A program made the translations under genes and the position numbers. A stretch of DNA of 64,000 nucleotides from contig PBDA01000030.1 of NCBI GenBank assembly GCA_002718345.1, positions 38,599 to 102,598 of the forward strand, written 5' to 3'. Origin of the DNA: Rhodospirillaceae bacterium. GTDB taxonomy: Bacteria > Pseudomonadota > Gammaproteobacteria > Steroidobacterales > Rariloculaceae. Below the pieces are notes generated by a model, which saw only the letters and a list, made by a program, of their open reading frames with translations, was not told the DNA's origin and did not search any database. Below are positions 27,341 to 39,545 of the stretch, piece by piece. Position 1 is the first letter of the stretch. The number at the start of each line of letters is the position of its first letter.

Positions 27341-28120
27341 TTACCGATAACGATCATCTCGGTCATGAAATTGACGTTCTGCAAGTTCTCGACGTTCTTG
27401 TGCCTCAACACATAATGTAGCTACGGGGCGTGCTTCAAGTCTTCTAAGTCCGATTTCATCACCAGTTTCTTCGCAGTACCCGTAGTTGCCCTCTTCTATA
27501 CGAAGCAGTGCAGAATTAATTTTTCGAAGTAGTTTTCTTTCACGGTCACGTGTTCTTAACTCAAGGCCAAACTCAGATTCTTGAGTAGCTCTATCATTTG
27601 GATCAGGAAAATTTGCCGCATCATCTTTCATATGAAGAACAGTACGATCTACTTCATTTATAAGCTCTTGTTTCCAAGCTTGTAATAGAATTTTGAAATG
27701 TTTAAGCTGAGCGTTGCTCATATAAGCTTCGCCTCTTTTTGGCTTATAGTGCTTAAATCCGCGAATGGGTCCGGTCAAAAGGTTAGTTTTAGGCTTACTT
27801 GAACTACGTTTCCCAGGTCTCTTGGAAAGCTTTTTATTTGTTTTGCCAGAGGAAGTAGCTTTTGTTTTATGTTGAGACTTCTTTTTCAAAGATTTTTTTG
27901 TCTTAGTTTTCTTTTTTGATACTTTGGATTTCTTTAAGGCCGTTTTTTTGGCTCCTGATCTTGTTTTTTTATTACTAGACTTTTTCTTTGACTTAGCTGC
28001 TTTACTTGGAGCTTTTTTCTTAATTGGCTTTTTTCTTGCAGACAAGCTCTTTGCTTTTGATTGAGCAACTTTTTTTGAGCTCTTTTTTTTCTTTTTATTG
28101 GCTGCCTTTCTAACGGGCAT
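27341..28120 (-). CDS. dksA: DksA with a long Lys/Ser-rich N-terminal tail and a reduced zinc finger
   Basis: 259 residues against about 150 in E. coli. Residues 1-115 are low-complexity Lys/Ser/Ala, like a histone H1 tail. The DksA fold follows: coiled coil with the tip motif D173-x-x-D176-x-A178 that reaches into the RNA polymerase secondary channel, then the finger. Of the four zinc cysteines only C216 and C237 remain; positions 219 and 240 are Thr and Ala. Zinc-independent DksA variants with fewer cysteines are known in other proteobacteria. It should still act with ppGpp on promoters; the tail may bind nucleic acid (inference). Confidence 0.93.
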   Translation of the reverse strand: MPVRKAANKKKKKSSKKVAQSKAKSLSARKKPIKKKAPSKAAKSKKKSSNKKTRSGAKKTALKKSKVSKKKTKTKKSLKKKSQHKTKATSSGKTNKKLSKRPGKRSSSKPKTNLLTGPIRGFKHYKPKRGEAYMSNAQLKHFKILLQAWKQELINEVDRTVLHMKDDAANFPDPNDRATQESEFGLELRTRDRERKLLRKINSALLRIEEGNYGYCEETGDEIGLRRLEARPVATLCVEAQERRELAERQFHDRDDRYR

Positions 28121-28158
28121 AGTTATAATCTCTTACAGCATGTTTTGACGAACCGGCG

Positions 28159-28188
28159 ATTATACATAGACAACGGAGGAGTGAAAGT
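28159..28188 (-). promoter_or_regulatory. Likely dksA promoter with GC-rich discriminator
   Basis: On the minus strand a perfect TATAAT (28159-28164) stands about 39 bases before the dksA ATG and is followed by CGCCGG, a GC-rich discriminator of the kind found at promoters sensitive to ppGpp/DksA. The -35 region (CTTTCA, 17-base spacer) is poor. This would allow DksA autoregulation. Confidence 0.5.
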
Positions 28189-28323
28189 GTTTTTGAGGTT
28201 GAATTAACCAATTTTTATATAAATTTTAGGGTAATTAGCATTCGTTTTGCTTGCTCTAATAGTCTAAAATATAGGTAATTTACTAACTTTGGCCTGCTTT
28301 TTGCTCGACTATCAAAGATTCAT

Positions 28324-31300
28324 ATGCGTCTGAGTAAAATTAAGCTTTCGGGCTTTAAATCGTTCGTTGATTCAACGACTATTGCTTTTCCTAGAAATCT
28401 TCTGGGAATAGTCGGTCCTAATGGCTGTGGTAAATCCAATATTATTGATGCAATCCGATGGGTTTTAGGTGAAGGCTCAGCTAAGACCTTGCGTGGTGAT
28501 TCAATGGTAGACGTCATATTCAATGGTTCTAGTGCACGAAGTCCAGTTGGCCAAGCAAGCATCGAACTCACCTTTGATAATTCAGATGGCACCTTAGGGG
28601 GGGCTTATGCTGGATACTCAGAGGTTGCTATTAGACGTGTGGTCAGTAGAGATGGTTCATCACAATACTACCTAAATAATAGTAGGTGCAGACGGAAGGA
28701 TATTACTCAAATTTTGCTCGGCACAGGGCTAGGGTCACATGGTTACTCTATTATTAAACAAGGCACTATATCTCGATTGGTTGAGGCCAAACCAGATGAT
28801 ATGAGGGCCTTTTTAGAAGAAGCTGCGGGTATCTCTAAATATAAAGAAAGGCGACGAGAAACTGCAAATAGAATTAAACATACTCGAGACAATCTTGCCC
28901 GTCTCAGTGATGTGCGAGAAGAAGTTGATAAGCAATTAGGTCACCTGCAAAGACAAGCGCGTGCAGCCTCACGATATAAAGACCTCAAATCTGAACAGAG
29001 AAAAATTGAAGCTGAGCTTTTGGTTTTAAGAATATTGGAGTTTGAGGCACAAATTGATGAAGAGGAAAACCATTGCGCTGAAAAACAGAAAGATTATGAT
29101 GCCGCGTTAGCGCACCAGCGTTCAACAGAGTCTAAAATTGAAGAATTACGTGTAGATCATTCAGAGCTAAATGATGAATTTAATGAAGTTCAGGGTAGGT
29201 ATTATAAAGTTGGTGCCGAGATTGCCCGTATAGAACAATCAATTCAGCATAGAAAAGAGCTTAACACCCGTCAAATACAGGATCTGGATGCTACTGCAAA
29301 GCAGTTAGAGGAGATGCAAACGCATGTAGATAGCGATACAGGCCAGATAGAGGAAATTGATCGTTTGTTGCATGAACTCAGCCCAGAATTAGAACAGGCC
29401 TACATAGGTCAGGAGCAAGCACAAAACTTGCTTAAAGAAGCAGAGCATAGGTCTGAAAACTGGAGAATCAAATACCAAGAAATTTGTGATGAATTAGCAA
29501 GATTAGAAGGTACCAGGAAACTTGATGTTGCAAATGCTGAACATCTTGAAAATCAGATCGAAAGATTAGTGTCCGAACGTGATAGTAATAGAAAAGAGAG
29601 ATCAGAGATTCAAATAGATGAGATGGAGAGCCATCTTAGCGCATTAATTAAAAAAGAAGAGGTGTCACAACTTGCTAAGCGAAAGAGCGAGAGTACCTTA
29701 GATAGTGTTTGGAAGGAAATTAGTATCCTTCAGGAACAGGATCGAAATTTATCTGAAAATTTAGAAGTCCTCGGTGGAAAGTTGAATACTAATAGAGGGC
29801 GACTTGCCTCATTAGAGGCTTTGCAAGAAGTAGCTTTAGGGAAAGAGTCCGAACAGTTAGGTCGATGGCTTGTGTCACGTGATTTGCAGTCTAAACCGCG
29901 GCTCGCTGAAAACATGATGGTCTCTCCTGGGTGGGAACGCGCTATTGAGACAGTCTTAGGTGGTTATTTAAATGCAATTTGCATTGATACTATTGAGCCA
30001 TTAATGGGGAGTCTTGCTGAAATTAGTGATTCTGAGCTTGTGCTCCTTGATCAGGTTAATTCCGATGAGCCTAGTTCAGATAAAGAAAAGAAAACCTTAA
30101 GTCAGTTCGTTAGTAGTTCAGCTGCAGCTAAACTAGTTTCTAATGTTTTGGTTGCGGATTCTGTAGATGAAGCAATGTCTATAAGAAAAACGTTGCGACC
30201 TCATGAATCTGTCATAACGTCAGATGGAATATGGCTGGGACCAGACTGGCTTCGTATTAATGGTTTGGAAAATGATCAACTTGGCATGATTAGCCGAGGT
30301 GAAGAAATAAAAGAGCTCATAAATTTAATAGAGAAACAAACACAAGAAAAGGAGAAGATCCAAGAAAATTTACATTTAACTAGAAAAACTCTAAAAGATC
30401 TTGAACAAGACAGAGTTAAAAGTCAGAACGATGTAAGTAAACATCAAGAGAATTTCTCAAATGTAAAGGCTGACCTTGATTCAGCTCGTGCAAATCTTGA
30501 GCAATCATTTTTGCGAGCAGCAGCTTTGGATAGCAGGTTTGAGGAGATTGATAAAGAAAGTGTCAATCTGGAATCTACAATAATTTCTTCTAAAGATGAA
30601 AAAACCAAAACAGACCAGCAAATTTCCCAGCTTCAACTTGATAAACAACAACTTGAACAGAAAGTTGTTGAGCACAAGCTAGTAGTCGATCAGGCTCGTA
30701 AGAATGCTGAGGAAGAGAGGGACAGAGTTCAACAGATTGCTGTAGAAGTTGAATCTAGAAAGAGCTCCAAAAAATCTGCAGCAGCTGCATTAGAGAGAGT
30801 AAAAAATCAGCTAGAACATCTTCAAGGACGACATGAAGAGATCCAATCGCAGCTCAATGAGACAAAAAACCCAATAACGGAGGAGGCTGAGTTATTAGAG
30901 GAAAAATTAAAAGAGCGGATAAGTGTCGAAACCCAGCTTGGTGAGGCTCGTAAATTAGTAGAGAGTTCTGATGAAAAACTACGGAATGCAGATCAATTAC
31001 GACTTGACCAGGAAGAGTTTGTGCAAACGGCAAGAGAAAAGTTAGATGAGGTTCGGCTACGCATAAGAGAAATTGAGGTGCGCGCAGAGGCAATTTCTGA
31101 TCAATTAAGAAATACTGGTTTTGAGCGTGATTTGATCATATCAGACCTTGAAAAAGAGGCCACTGTTGAAAATTGGGAGGCTGCTGCGGAGAAAATGACT
31201 CGCCGAATTCAGAGATTGGGTGCTATTAACCTAGCCGCAATAGATGAGTTTAAGGAGCAATCAGAACGAAAAGAATATTTAGATTCTCAATTTTCTGATC

Positions 31301-31830
31301 TGACTCAAGCTTTAGAAACATTAGAAAGTGCAATACGTAAAATTGATCGAGAGACAAGATCGCGCTTCAAAGATACATTTGATGCAGCTAATGAAGGCCT
31401 CGGTAAGTTATTTCCAAGATTATTTGGAGGAGGTCATGCATATCTTGAACTTGAAGGTGAGGATTTGCTCAGTGCTGGCGTCACAATAATGGCTCGTCCT
31501 CCGGGGAAAAGGATAAGTACAATTCATTTGTTGTCTGGGGGAGAGAAAGCACTTACAGCGGTTGCATTAATTTTTTCTATTTTTGGCCTCAATCCGGCAC
31601 CATTCTGTCTTTTGGATGAGGTAGATGCACCGTTAGATGATGCTAACGTTGGAAGATTTTCTGAGATAGTTAAGGAGATGTCAGAACAAGTACAGTTTGT
31701 ATTGATTACTCACAACAAGACAACTATGGAGGCAATGCATCAACTCATTGGAGTCACTATGAATGAACCGGGCGTATCGCGTCTCGTATCAGTTGATATT
31801 GATGAGGCGGTTGAGCTTGCCACCATGTAG
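28324..31830 (+). CDS. smc: Chromosome segregation protein SMC
   Basis: 1168 residues. Walker A G-P-N-G-C-G-K-S at 31-38, a long coiled coil, a hinge near 500-640, the return coiled coil, the ABC signature L-S-G-G-E-K at 1070-1075, and Walker B with L-L-D-E-V-D-A-P-L-D-D near 1095-1105. With ScpA and ScpB (37135-38754) it forms the condensin of this organism, in place of the MukBEF found in enterobacteria. It starts the smc-zipA-ligA run, the pseudomonad-like order. Confidence 0.96.
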   Translation: MRLSKIKLSGFKSFVDSTTIAFPRNLLGIVGPNGCGKSNIIDAIRWVLGEGSAKTLRGDSMVDVIFNGSSARSPVGQASIELTFDNSDGTLGGAYAGYSEVAIRRVVSRDGSSQYYLNNSRCRRKDITQILLGTGLGSHGYSIIKQGTISRLVEAKPDDMRAFLEEAAGISKYKERRRETANRIKHTRDNLARLSDVREEVDKQLGHLQRQARAASRYKDLKSEQRKIEAELLVLRILEFEAQIDEEENHCAEKQKDYDAALAHQRSTESKIEELRVDHSELNDEFNEVQGRYYKVGAEIARIEQSIQHRKELNTRQIQDLDATAKQLEEMQTHVDSDTGQIEEIDRLLHELSPELEQAYIGQEQAQNLLKEAEHRSENWRIKYQEICDELARLEGTRKLDVANAEHLENQIERLVSERDSNRKERSEIQIDEMESHLSALIKKEEVSQLAKRKSESTLDSVWKEISILQEQDRNLSENLEVLGGKLNTNRGRLASLEALQEVALGKESEQLGRWLVSRDLQSKPRLAENMMVSPGWERAIETVLGGYLNAICIDTIEPLMGSLAEISDSELVLLDQVNSDEPSSDKEKKTLSQFVSSSAAAKLVSNVLVADSVDEAMSIRKTLRPHESVITSDGIWLGPDWLRINGLENDQLGMISRGEEIKELINLIEKQTQEKEKIQENLHLTRKTLKDLEQDRVKSQNDVSKHQENFSNVKADLDSARANLEQSFLRAAALDSRFEEIDKESVNLESTIISSKDEKTKTDQQISQLQLDKQQLEQKVVEHKLVVDQARKNAEEERDRVQQIAVEVESRKSSKKSAAAALERVKNQLEHLQGRHEEIQSQLNETKNPITEEAELLEEKLKERISVETQLGEARKLVESSDEKLRNADQLRLDQEEFVQTAREKLDEVRLRIREIEVRAEAISDQLRNTGFERDLIISDLEKEATVENWEAAAEKMTRRIQRLGAINLAAIDEFKEQSERKEYLDSQFSDLTQALETLESAIRKIDRETRSRFKDTFDAANEGLGKLFPRLFGGGHAYLELEGEDLLSAGVTIMARPPGKRISTIHLLSGGEKALTAVALIFSIFGLNPAPFCLLDEVDAPLDDANVGRFSEIVKEMSEQVQFVLITHNKTTMEAMHQLIGVTMNEPGVSRLVSVDIDEAVELATM

Positions 31831-31841
31831 ATGTGCAACAT

Positions 31842-34519
<2,678 letters not shown>

Positions 34520-34534
34520 AAATGTTAAATTGAT

Positions 34535-35374
34535 CTATTCGCTATCTGATACCACTATTATTGAGGCGTCGCGTAGTGATAATAGATATTCCTCAATCTT
34601 TTGTTGTTGGACTAAGTTTATGAGATCTGCACGAATTGAGTCTAATTCAGGAGCCTGTTGTTCATTAATATCTTCCAATAAAATTATATGCCAGCCAAAT
34701 CTTGTCTGTACTGGCGTCTCGGAAAAAGTTCCAATTTGCATATTGCTTACTGCTGCAGCAAAAGGGGGCACCATTGTCGATGCTGTAAACCACCCAAGGT
34801 CTCCGCCTCTAGGCCCTGATGGGCCAGTTGATCTGTCTATGGCGAGTTGCTGAAAATCTTCTCCAGCTTGAAGTTCTGATATTACATCAAGAGCTTCATC
34901 TTCAGTATCTAGCAAGATATGACGTGCTTTGTATTGCCGACCAGAAAGCTGTTCAATATTTTGTTCGTAAGTTAATTGAATTTCTGTTTCAGTTGGAGGA
35001 TTTTCATCTAAGTAACGATTTGCCATTTGTCTGCTTAGTAATTGCAGTCTTTGTAGTTCTAAATCAATCATTACGTCTTGTTCTTGTGTGATCCCTACAT
35101 TATCTGCAGCATCAGCCATTAAGTAAAAACCAATAAGTTCATCTGTCAAAGTAGACCTTTCAGCATCACTTAGTTCTTCAGCTGGTTTTTGGAGTCTACC
35201 TATTGAATAGCTGTCAAAAACGGAAAGGTAAATTGGCTTTTCGTCTATTGTAGCTACTATTTCATCACCAAAGTTATTGGTTGATTCTACAATTTCAATT
35301 TGTTGCTCTTGAGCGCATCCTGTTAATAATGCGCCTATAACTGTCAGTGAAAGACCCTTAGAGCTATTGTTCAT
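34535..35374 (-). CDS. Parvulin-type peptidyl-prolyl isomerase, lipoprotein
   Basis: 279 residues. A signal peptide ends in the lipobox L-T-G-C (Cys20), so it is membrane-anchored in the periplasm. The SurA/PrsA-like N-terminal helical chaperone region is followed by a PpiC rotamase domain (about 140-240: A-R-H-I-L-L, G-G-D-L-G-W-F, F-G-W-H-I-I). It probably helps folding of exported proteins. Its start overlaps the bolA stop by 4 bases. Confidence 0.87.
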   Translation of the reverse strand: MNNSSKGLSLTVIGALLTGCAQEQQIEIVESTNNFGDEIVATIDEKPIYLSVFDSYSIGRLQKPAEELSDAERSTLTDELIGFYLMADAADNVGITQEQDVMIDLELQRLQLLSRQMANRYLDENPPTETEIQLTYEQNIEQLSGRQYKARHILLDTEDEALDVISELQAGEDFQQLAIDRSTGPSGPRGGDLGWFTASTMVPPFAAAVSNMQIGTFSETPVQTRFGWHIILLEDINEQQAPELDSIRADLINLVQQQKIEEYLLSLRDASIIVVSDSE

Positions 35375-35670
35375 TTTAAATCCTTAATAGTTGATTCTGT
35401 TTTTGTTTGAGGGGTTGATGCATTTATAGATAGTGCATGGATATCCGTTTTCATAAGCTCATCCAGAGCATCAAACACCATTCTATGTATGCAAATAGGT
35501 GATAAATTAACAAACTGATTTGAAACTATATTTAACCGATAATGCCCTTTTCCATCACGGGAGCCTTGATGTCCTTTATGCAAATGCCCTTCGTCAATGA
35601 TTTCCAACTGTTCTGGATTAAGAGTCTCTTTCAGTCGGGCTGTTATTTTTTCAATTCGATTTTTTTTCAC
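35371..35670 (-). CDS. bolA: BolA family protein
   Basis: 99 residues. Class II KH-like BolA fold: helix R-I-E-K-I-T-A-R-L, H-L-H-K-G-H-Q-G-S-R-D-G-K-G-H-Y-R, then H-R-M-V-F-D-A-L. The histidines match those by which BolA proteins share an Fe-S cluster with monothiol glutaredoxins. A role in stress response or iron-sulfur traffic is known for the family. First gene of a bolA-ppi transcript. Confidence 0.88.
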   Translation of the reverse strand: MKKNRIEKITARLKETLNPEQLEIIDEGHLHKGHQGSRDGKGHYRLNIVSNQFVNLSPICIHRMVFDALDELMKTDIHALSINASTPQTKTESTIKDLK

Positions 35671-35751
35671 TCTAGTCTTGTGTTTAGTTGAGTTTAATCC
35701 ATTTTAATAAATTTTATTAAAAAAAATAGTTTTAAAAATCATTCTCAATTT

Positions 35752-36294
35752 TTATTCTATTTTTTCCTTAAGCCCTGTTTTAGCAGCTATCCATATGACC
35801 TGAATGATAACCATGATAAGTGTGATTCCTAACATTCCAAAAAGCTTAAAATTAACCCATGTAGATTCATCATAGTTATATACAACATAAATATTAATTA
35901 GACCAAGGAAAGTGAAATTTCCTACCCACATAAGATTTAGTTGGCGCCACATTGCTGTCTCTAATTCAACAGCATGTCCCATTATTCTTTCTGCTATGGT
36001 TTTGTCGCCAAAATAACGGCTAATAATAAATGCAATTGCAAATAGCCAATTCACAACAGTGGGCTTCCATTGAATAAAGATAGGATCTCTAAGGAGCAAT
36101 GTTATGCTTCCAAAAAATGTCACCAGAATTACTGATGTCATTAACATTTTATTTACTTTACCTTCCTTGAGCCATTGAAAGATAAGTTGAAAGCCCATCG
36201 CAATAATTATTGCAGCCGTAGCCGCATACATTCCTGCGTATTGGTATGTGATAAAAAAAATAAATATAGGTAAAAAATCAATAAGAATTTGCAT
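35752..36294 (-). CDS. yciB: Inner membrane protein YciB (intracellular septation protein A)
   Basis: 180 residues with five hydrophobic helices. Family marks: I-D-F-L-P-I-F-I-F-F at the N-terminus, K-P-T-V-V-N-W-L-F-A, a W-R-Q-L-N-L-M-W segment, and W-V-N-F-K-L-F-G. YciB helps envelope and septum integrity. It is separated from bolA by 81 AT-rich bases. Confidence 0.93.
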   Translation of the reverse strand: MQILIDFLPIFIFFITYQYAGMYAATAAIIIAMGFQLIFQWLKEGKVNKMLMTSVILVTFFGSITLLLRDPIFIQWKPTVVNWLFAIAFIISRYFGDKTIAERIMGHAVELETAMWRQLNLMWVGNFTFLGLINIYVVYNYDESTWVNFKLFGMLGITLIMVIIQVIWIAAKTGLKEKIE

Positions 36295-36429
36295 GTTATA
36301 TCAGGGCTTTAAGAGTTAGGTATTTGAAAATAGGTTTCTGGTAATACTTGGATTGGACTATAAATCATTTTATATATTTCAACTGTACTATTGTGGCTAA
36401 ATTTTTCAAAATATATATATATGAAAATA

Positions 36430-36443
36430 ATATTGATCAATAT
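36430..36443. promoter_or_regulatory. Perfect 14-base palindrome before the site-2 protease gene
   Basis: ATATTGATCAATAT is fully palindromic. A TATACT (36452-36457), a possible -10 box, follows nine bases later, so a bound protein would cover the -35 region. The protease ATG is at 36472. Candidate operator; AT-rich palindromes also arise by chance. Confidence 0.3.
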
Positions 36444-36471
36444 GCTGTAGGTATACTAGGCTTATGCAAGA

Positions 36472-37134
36472 ATGGATATTCCAAGTATTATTAGAACTAT
36501 TTCCGTAGTTGCGATTCCCGTGATTTTCGCCATAACAATTCATGAGGTAGCTCATGGTTGGGTAGCACTTCGCCTAGGTGATAGAACTGCAAAACAGGCA
36601 GGACGTCTTACTCTTAATCCAGTAAAGCATATTGACCCAATAGGCACACTATTACTCCCAATTAGTATGTTGTTAATTAGCGGAGGTGCTTGGGCATTTG
36701 GTTGGGCTAAGCCAGTTCCAGTTGCATTTCATAGGCTTAATAACCCAAGAATGGATATGATATTGGTTGCAGCAGCTGGACCAGGGGCCAATTTATTAAT
36801 GGCAATGGGATGGGCTTTAATTTTGGGGTTTGTTGTTCAGGATTTTGTATCACTTAGCAGTGGAGAATGGCTAGTAAATGTATGTTTTACTGGAATTACT
36901 ATTAACGTATTGCTTGCTGTTTTTAATATGCTTCCAATACCGCCTCTTGATGGAGGTCGAGTATTAGCTGGATTATTGCCACCTAGCGCGGCTAACATTT
37001 TGCACCGCATCGAGCCATTTGGCTTTTTAATTGTAATTGCTTTGTTGGTAACTGATAACCTTATAACTATACTTGGACCTGTATTGTTTCCTCTTCTGCG
37101 ATTCTTTCAAAATACAGTTGCGGGGCTTGCTTAA
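36472..37134 (+). CDS. Site-2 protease family (M50) membrane metalloprotease
   Basis: 220 residues, about five to six membrane helices. The zinc motif H24-E25-V-A-H28 is in the first helix, and N-M-L-P-I-P-P-L-D-G-G supplies the third ligand (N-P-D-G type). No PDZ domain, so it is of the short YwhC/SpoIVFB-like group, not RseP. Substrate unknown. It stands directly before scpA with no gap between stop and ATG, a common arrangement in proteobacteria. Confidence 0.9.
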   Translation: MDIPSIIRTISVVAIPVIFAITIHEVAHGWVALRLGDRTAKQAGRLTLNPVKHIDPIGTLLLPISMLLISGGAWAFGWAKPVPVAFHRLNNPRMDMILVAAAGPGANLLMAMGWALILGFVVQDFVSLSSGEWLVNVCFTGITINVLLAVFNMLPIPPLDGGRVLAGLLPPSAANILHRIEPFGFLIVIALLVTDNLITILGPVLFPLLRFFQNTVAGLA

Positions 37135-38049
37135 ATGAAAGAGTTTTCCGCTCCTGATAAAGTTGATTTAAAATTGGTTTCAAATTCCCCTCCTGAGGCT
37201 GACTATAATACTGCCCCTGCTCAGAAAGAGATGCCTTTTGCCTTGGTTGAAGGGGAACCAATCACAGAGTTGCCAAGAGACCTTTATATCCCACCTCATG
37301 CTCTTAAAGTATTTTTGGAAGCATTTGAGGGGCCACTGGATTTGCTCCTTTATCTTATTCGGCGACAAAATCTAGATATTCTCAATATTCCTATTGCAGA
37401 GATTACAAAGCAATACACCCATTACATTGAGCTTATGCGTGATATGCAGTTTGAGCTTGCTGGTGAATATCTAGTCATGGCAGCAACTCTGGCTGAAATT
37501 AAATCAAGAATGTTGCTACCTGTTCCCGAAAAAGAGGAGGAGGAAGATGACCCTAGAGCGGATCTTGTGCGTAGGCTCCAAGAATATGAACGTTTTAAGG
37601 AAGCTGCTAAGAGTATCAATAGCCTGCACAGACTAGAAAGGGATGTTTCCCAAGCCAGTGCAGAGGTGACAGAAAAAAGGATAGTAACTAAGTTGCCAGA
37701 TATAGCTTTAAAAGAACTTTTAATTGCGTTTAAAGAAGCGATAGAACGTTCAGATATGTTTGCTAAACACCATATTCAGCGTGAAGTGCTTTCTGTAAGA
37801 GAAAGAATGTCTCAAGTACTTGTGGGATTGGAGAATAGCGGTTTTAAGGAATTTGCTTCTTTATTTAATCCAAATGAAGGGCGTACTGGCATTACTGTCA
37901 CATTTTTAGCAATTCTTGAGTTATTAAAGGAAGCGCTTATTGATGTTGTTCAGAATGAGCCTTATGGTCCAATACATGTACGTATTAGCGAGGAAAGAAA
38001 AAAGGAAACGTCTAGTATAAGTGATCAGAATATTAACAAAGAGGAATGA
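37135..38049 (+). CDS. scpA: Segregation and condensation protein A
   Basis: 304 residues. After a 55-residue N-terminal extension the kleisin motif F-E-G-P-L-D-L-L-L-Y-L-I-R starts; E-Y-L-V-M-A-A-T-L-A-E-I-K-S-R-M-L-L-P follows, and a winged-helix end contacts SMC. It bridges the SMC heads with ScpB. An acidic run (E-E-E-E-D-D) lies near 138. It begins at once after the protease stop. Confidence 0.94.
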   Translation: MKEFSAPDKVDLKLVSNSPPEADYNTAPAQKEMPFALVEGEPITELPRDLYIPPHALKVFLEAFEGPLDLLLYLIRRQNLDILNIPIAEITKQYTHYIELMRDMQFELAGEYLVMAATLAEIKSRMLLPVPEKEEEEDDPRADLVRRLQEYERFKEAAKSINSLHRLERDVSQASAEVTEKRIVTKLPDIALKELLIAFKEAIERSDMFAKHHIQREVLSVRERMSQVLVGLENSGFKEFASLFNPNEGRTGITVTFLAILELLKEALIDVVQNEPYGPIHVRISEERKKETSSISDQNINKEE

Positions 38050-38058
38050 ATTAAAGTT

Positions 38059-38754
38059 GTGGAACATCAACAAATCAAAAATATTATAGAAGCAGCTTTA
38101 TTGGCTGCAGGAAAGCCAGTCAGCTTAGATGTACTTTCTGGTTTATTTAAGAAGCGTTCAGCTCCCGATAGAAAAGTGCTCAAAAAAATATTGGAATCTC
38201 TATCCAAAGATTATGAAGATAGGGGGATTCAGTTAATAGAGGTGGGCTCCGGTTATCGAATCCAGATTAAAAGCACAATGACTGATTGGTTAACGCCACT
38301 TTGGGAAGAGAGAGCTCCTCGATATTCCAGAGCACTTTTAGAAACATTAGCGCTTATTGCTTATCGACAACCTATTACTCGTGGTGAAATTGAAGATGTG
38401 CGAGGAGTTTCTGTTAGTACTAATATCACTCGTACATTATTAGAGCGCGGATGGGTGAGAGTAGTCGGTCATCGAGATGTTCCAGGTAAACCTGCGATGT
38501 TTGGCACAACGAAGGAATTTCTTGATTATTTCAGTTTGAAGCGACTTGAAGACCTTCCTCCTCTATCTGAATTAAAGGATTTCTCAGATTTAAATATAGA
38601 GTTAGAACTACCAGAGCCAAGTCCTCAAGCAGATTTTCTAGTTAATGAGGATGAGGCAAATAGCTCTGAATCTCCAGCTTCGCAAGATTCTGATCAAATG
38701 GAGTTGAATGATCGCATCTCTGATAAGCCTTCCTTGGCAACTGATATAACGTAG
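38059..38754 (+). CDS. scpB: Segregation and condensation protein B
   Basis: 231 residues from GTG 38059. Two winged-helix domains: I-I-E-A-A-L-L-A-A-G-K-P-V at the start, then L-E-T-L-A-L-I-A-Y-R-Q-P-I-T-R-G-E-I-E and an R-G-V motif. An acidic, Ser-rich tail of about 50 residues ends it. It binds ScpA as a dimer in the SMC complex. Nine bases after scpA. Confidence 0.94.
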   Translation: MEHQQIKNIIEAALLAAGKPVSLDVLSGLFKKRSAPDRKVLKKILESLSKDYEDRGIQLIEVGSGYRIQIKSTMTDWLTPLWEERAPRYSRALLETLALIAYRQPITRGEIEDVRGVSVSTNITRTLLERGWVRVVGHRDVPGKPAMFGTTKEFLDYFSLKRLEDLPPLSELKDFSDLNIELELPEPSPQADFLVNEDEANSSESPASQDSDQMELNDRISDKPSLATDIT

Positions 38755-38799
38755 ACGATTGTTTAAGTTTTCATTCCTACTTGAGAGTTAGTTTCGACT

Positions 38800-39543
38800 G
38801 TGGCTGAGCGAATTCAAAAAGTACTTGCTAATTTAGGGCTTGGGTCTCGAAGAGAGATTGAGAAATGGGTCAAGCAAGGTCGTTTAATGATTGGCAATAA
38901 GACGGCTCAGCTTGGTGATAAATTGCATGGAAATGAATCGGTCTACTTAGATGGGCGCTTAGTAGGTAGTCAAAGATCAAAACATAGAAAATCTCAGTGC
39001 CTTATCTATCATAAACCTATTGGCGAGGTGTGTACTCGGAAAGACCCAGACGAACGATCAACAATTTTTGATCATTTGCAGGAACCAAGGTATGGGCGAT
39101 GGATAAACGTAGGCCGGTTAGACATTAATTCTTCTGGTTTAATAATTTTAACTACCGATGGAGAGTTAGCTCACAGGCTTATGCACCCAAGTTATGAAAT
39201 TTCAAGAATTTATGCGGTTCGAGTACTAGGGCGTTTGTCTCGTAACCAAATAGAAAAATTAATAGAAGGAGTAAAAATTGAGGGTTTTATTGGGCAATTT
39301 AATTCAATTAAGCCAAGAGGCGGGTCTGGAGCAAATTATTGGTATGAAGTTACTTTAACTGAAGGGAAAAATCGTGAAGTTAGACGTCTTTTTGAAGCTG
39401 TGGGAATTACGGTAAGTCGACTATTGCGTATTGCGTATGGTTCTATAGAAATGGGTGAATTAAGAAGAGGAAAATGGCGTTTATTGACCAGAGAGGAAAG
39501 TGCTGTTTTATATAAATCAGTTAAACTTTGTAACCCTACTTGA
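38800..39543 (+). CDS. rluB: 23S rRNA pseudouridine synthase RluB
   Basis: 247 residues from GTG 38800. S4 RNA-binding domain at 1-60 (R-I-Q-K-V-L-A-N-L-G-L-G-S-R-R), then the synthase domain with the catalytic aspartate in G-R-L-D-I-N-S-S-G-L and the late E-G-K-N-R-E-V-R-R-L-F-E. The scpA-scpB-rluB order is widespread. RluB targets position 2605 of 23S rRNA in E. coli; RluE/F relatives cannot be fully excluded. Confidence 0.9.
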   Translation: MAERIQKVLANLGLGSRREIEKWVKQGRLMIGNKTAQLGDKLHGNESVYLDGRLVGSQRSKHRKSQCLIYHKPIGEVCTRKDPDERSTIFDHLQEPRYGRWINVGRLDINSSGLIILTTDGELAHRLMHPSYEISRIYAVRVLGRLSRNQIEKLIEGVKIEGFIGQFNSIKPRGGSGANYWYEVTLTEGKNREVRRLFEAVGITVSRLLRIAYGSIEMGELRRGKWRLLTREESAVLYKSVKLCNPT

Positions 39544-39545
39544 CT

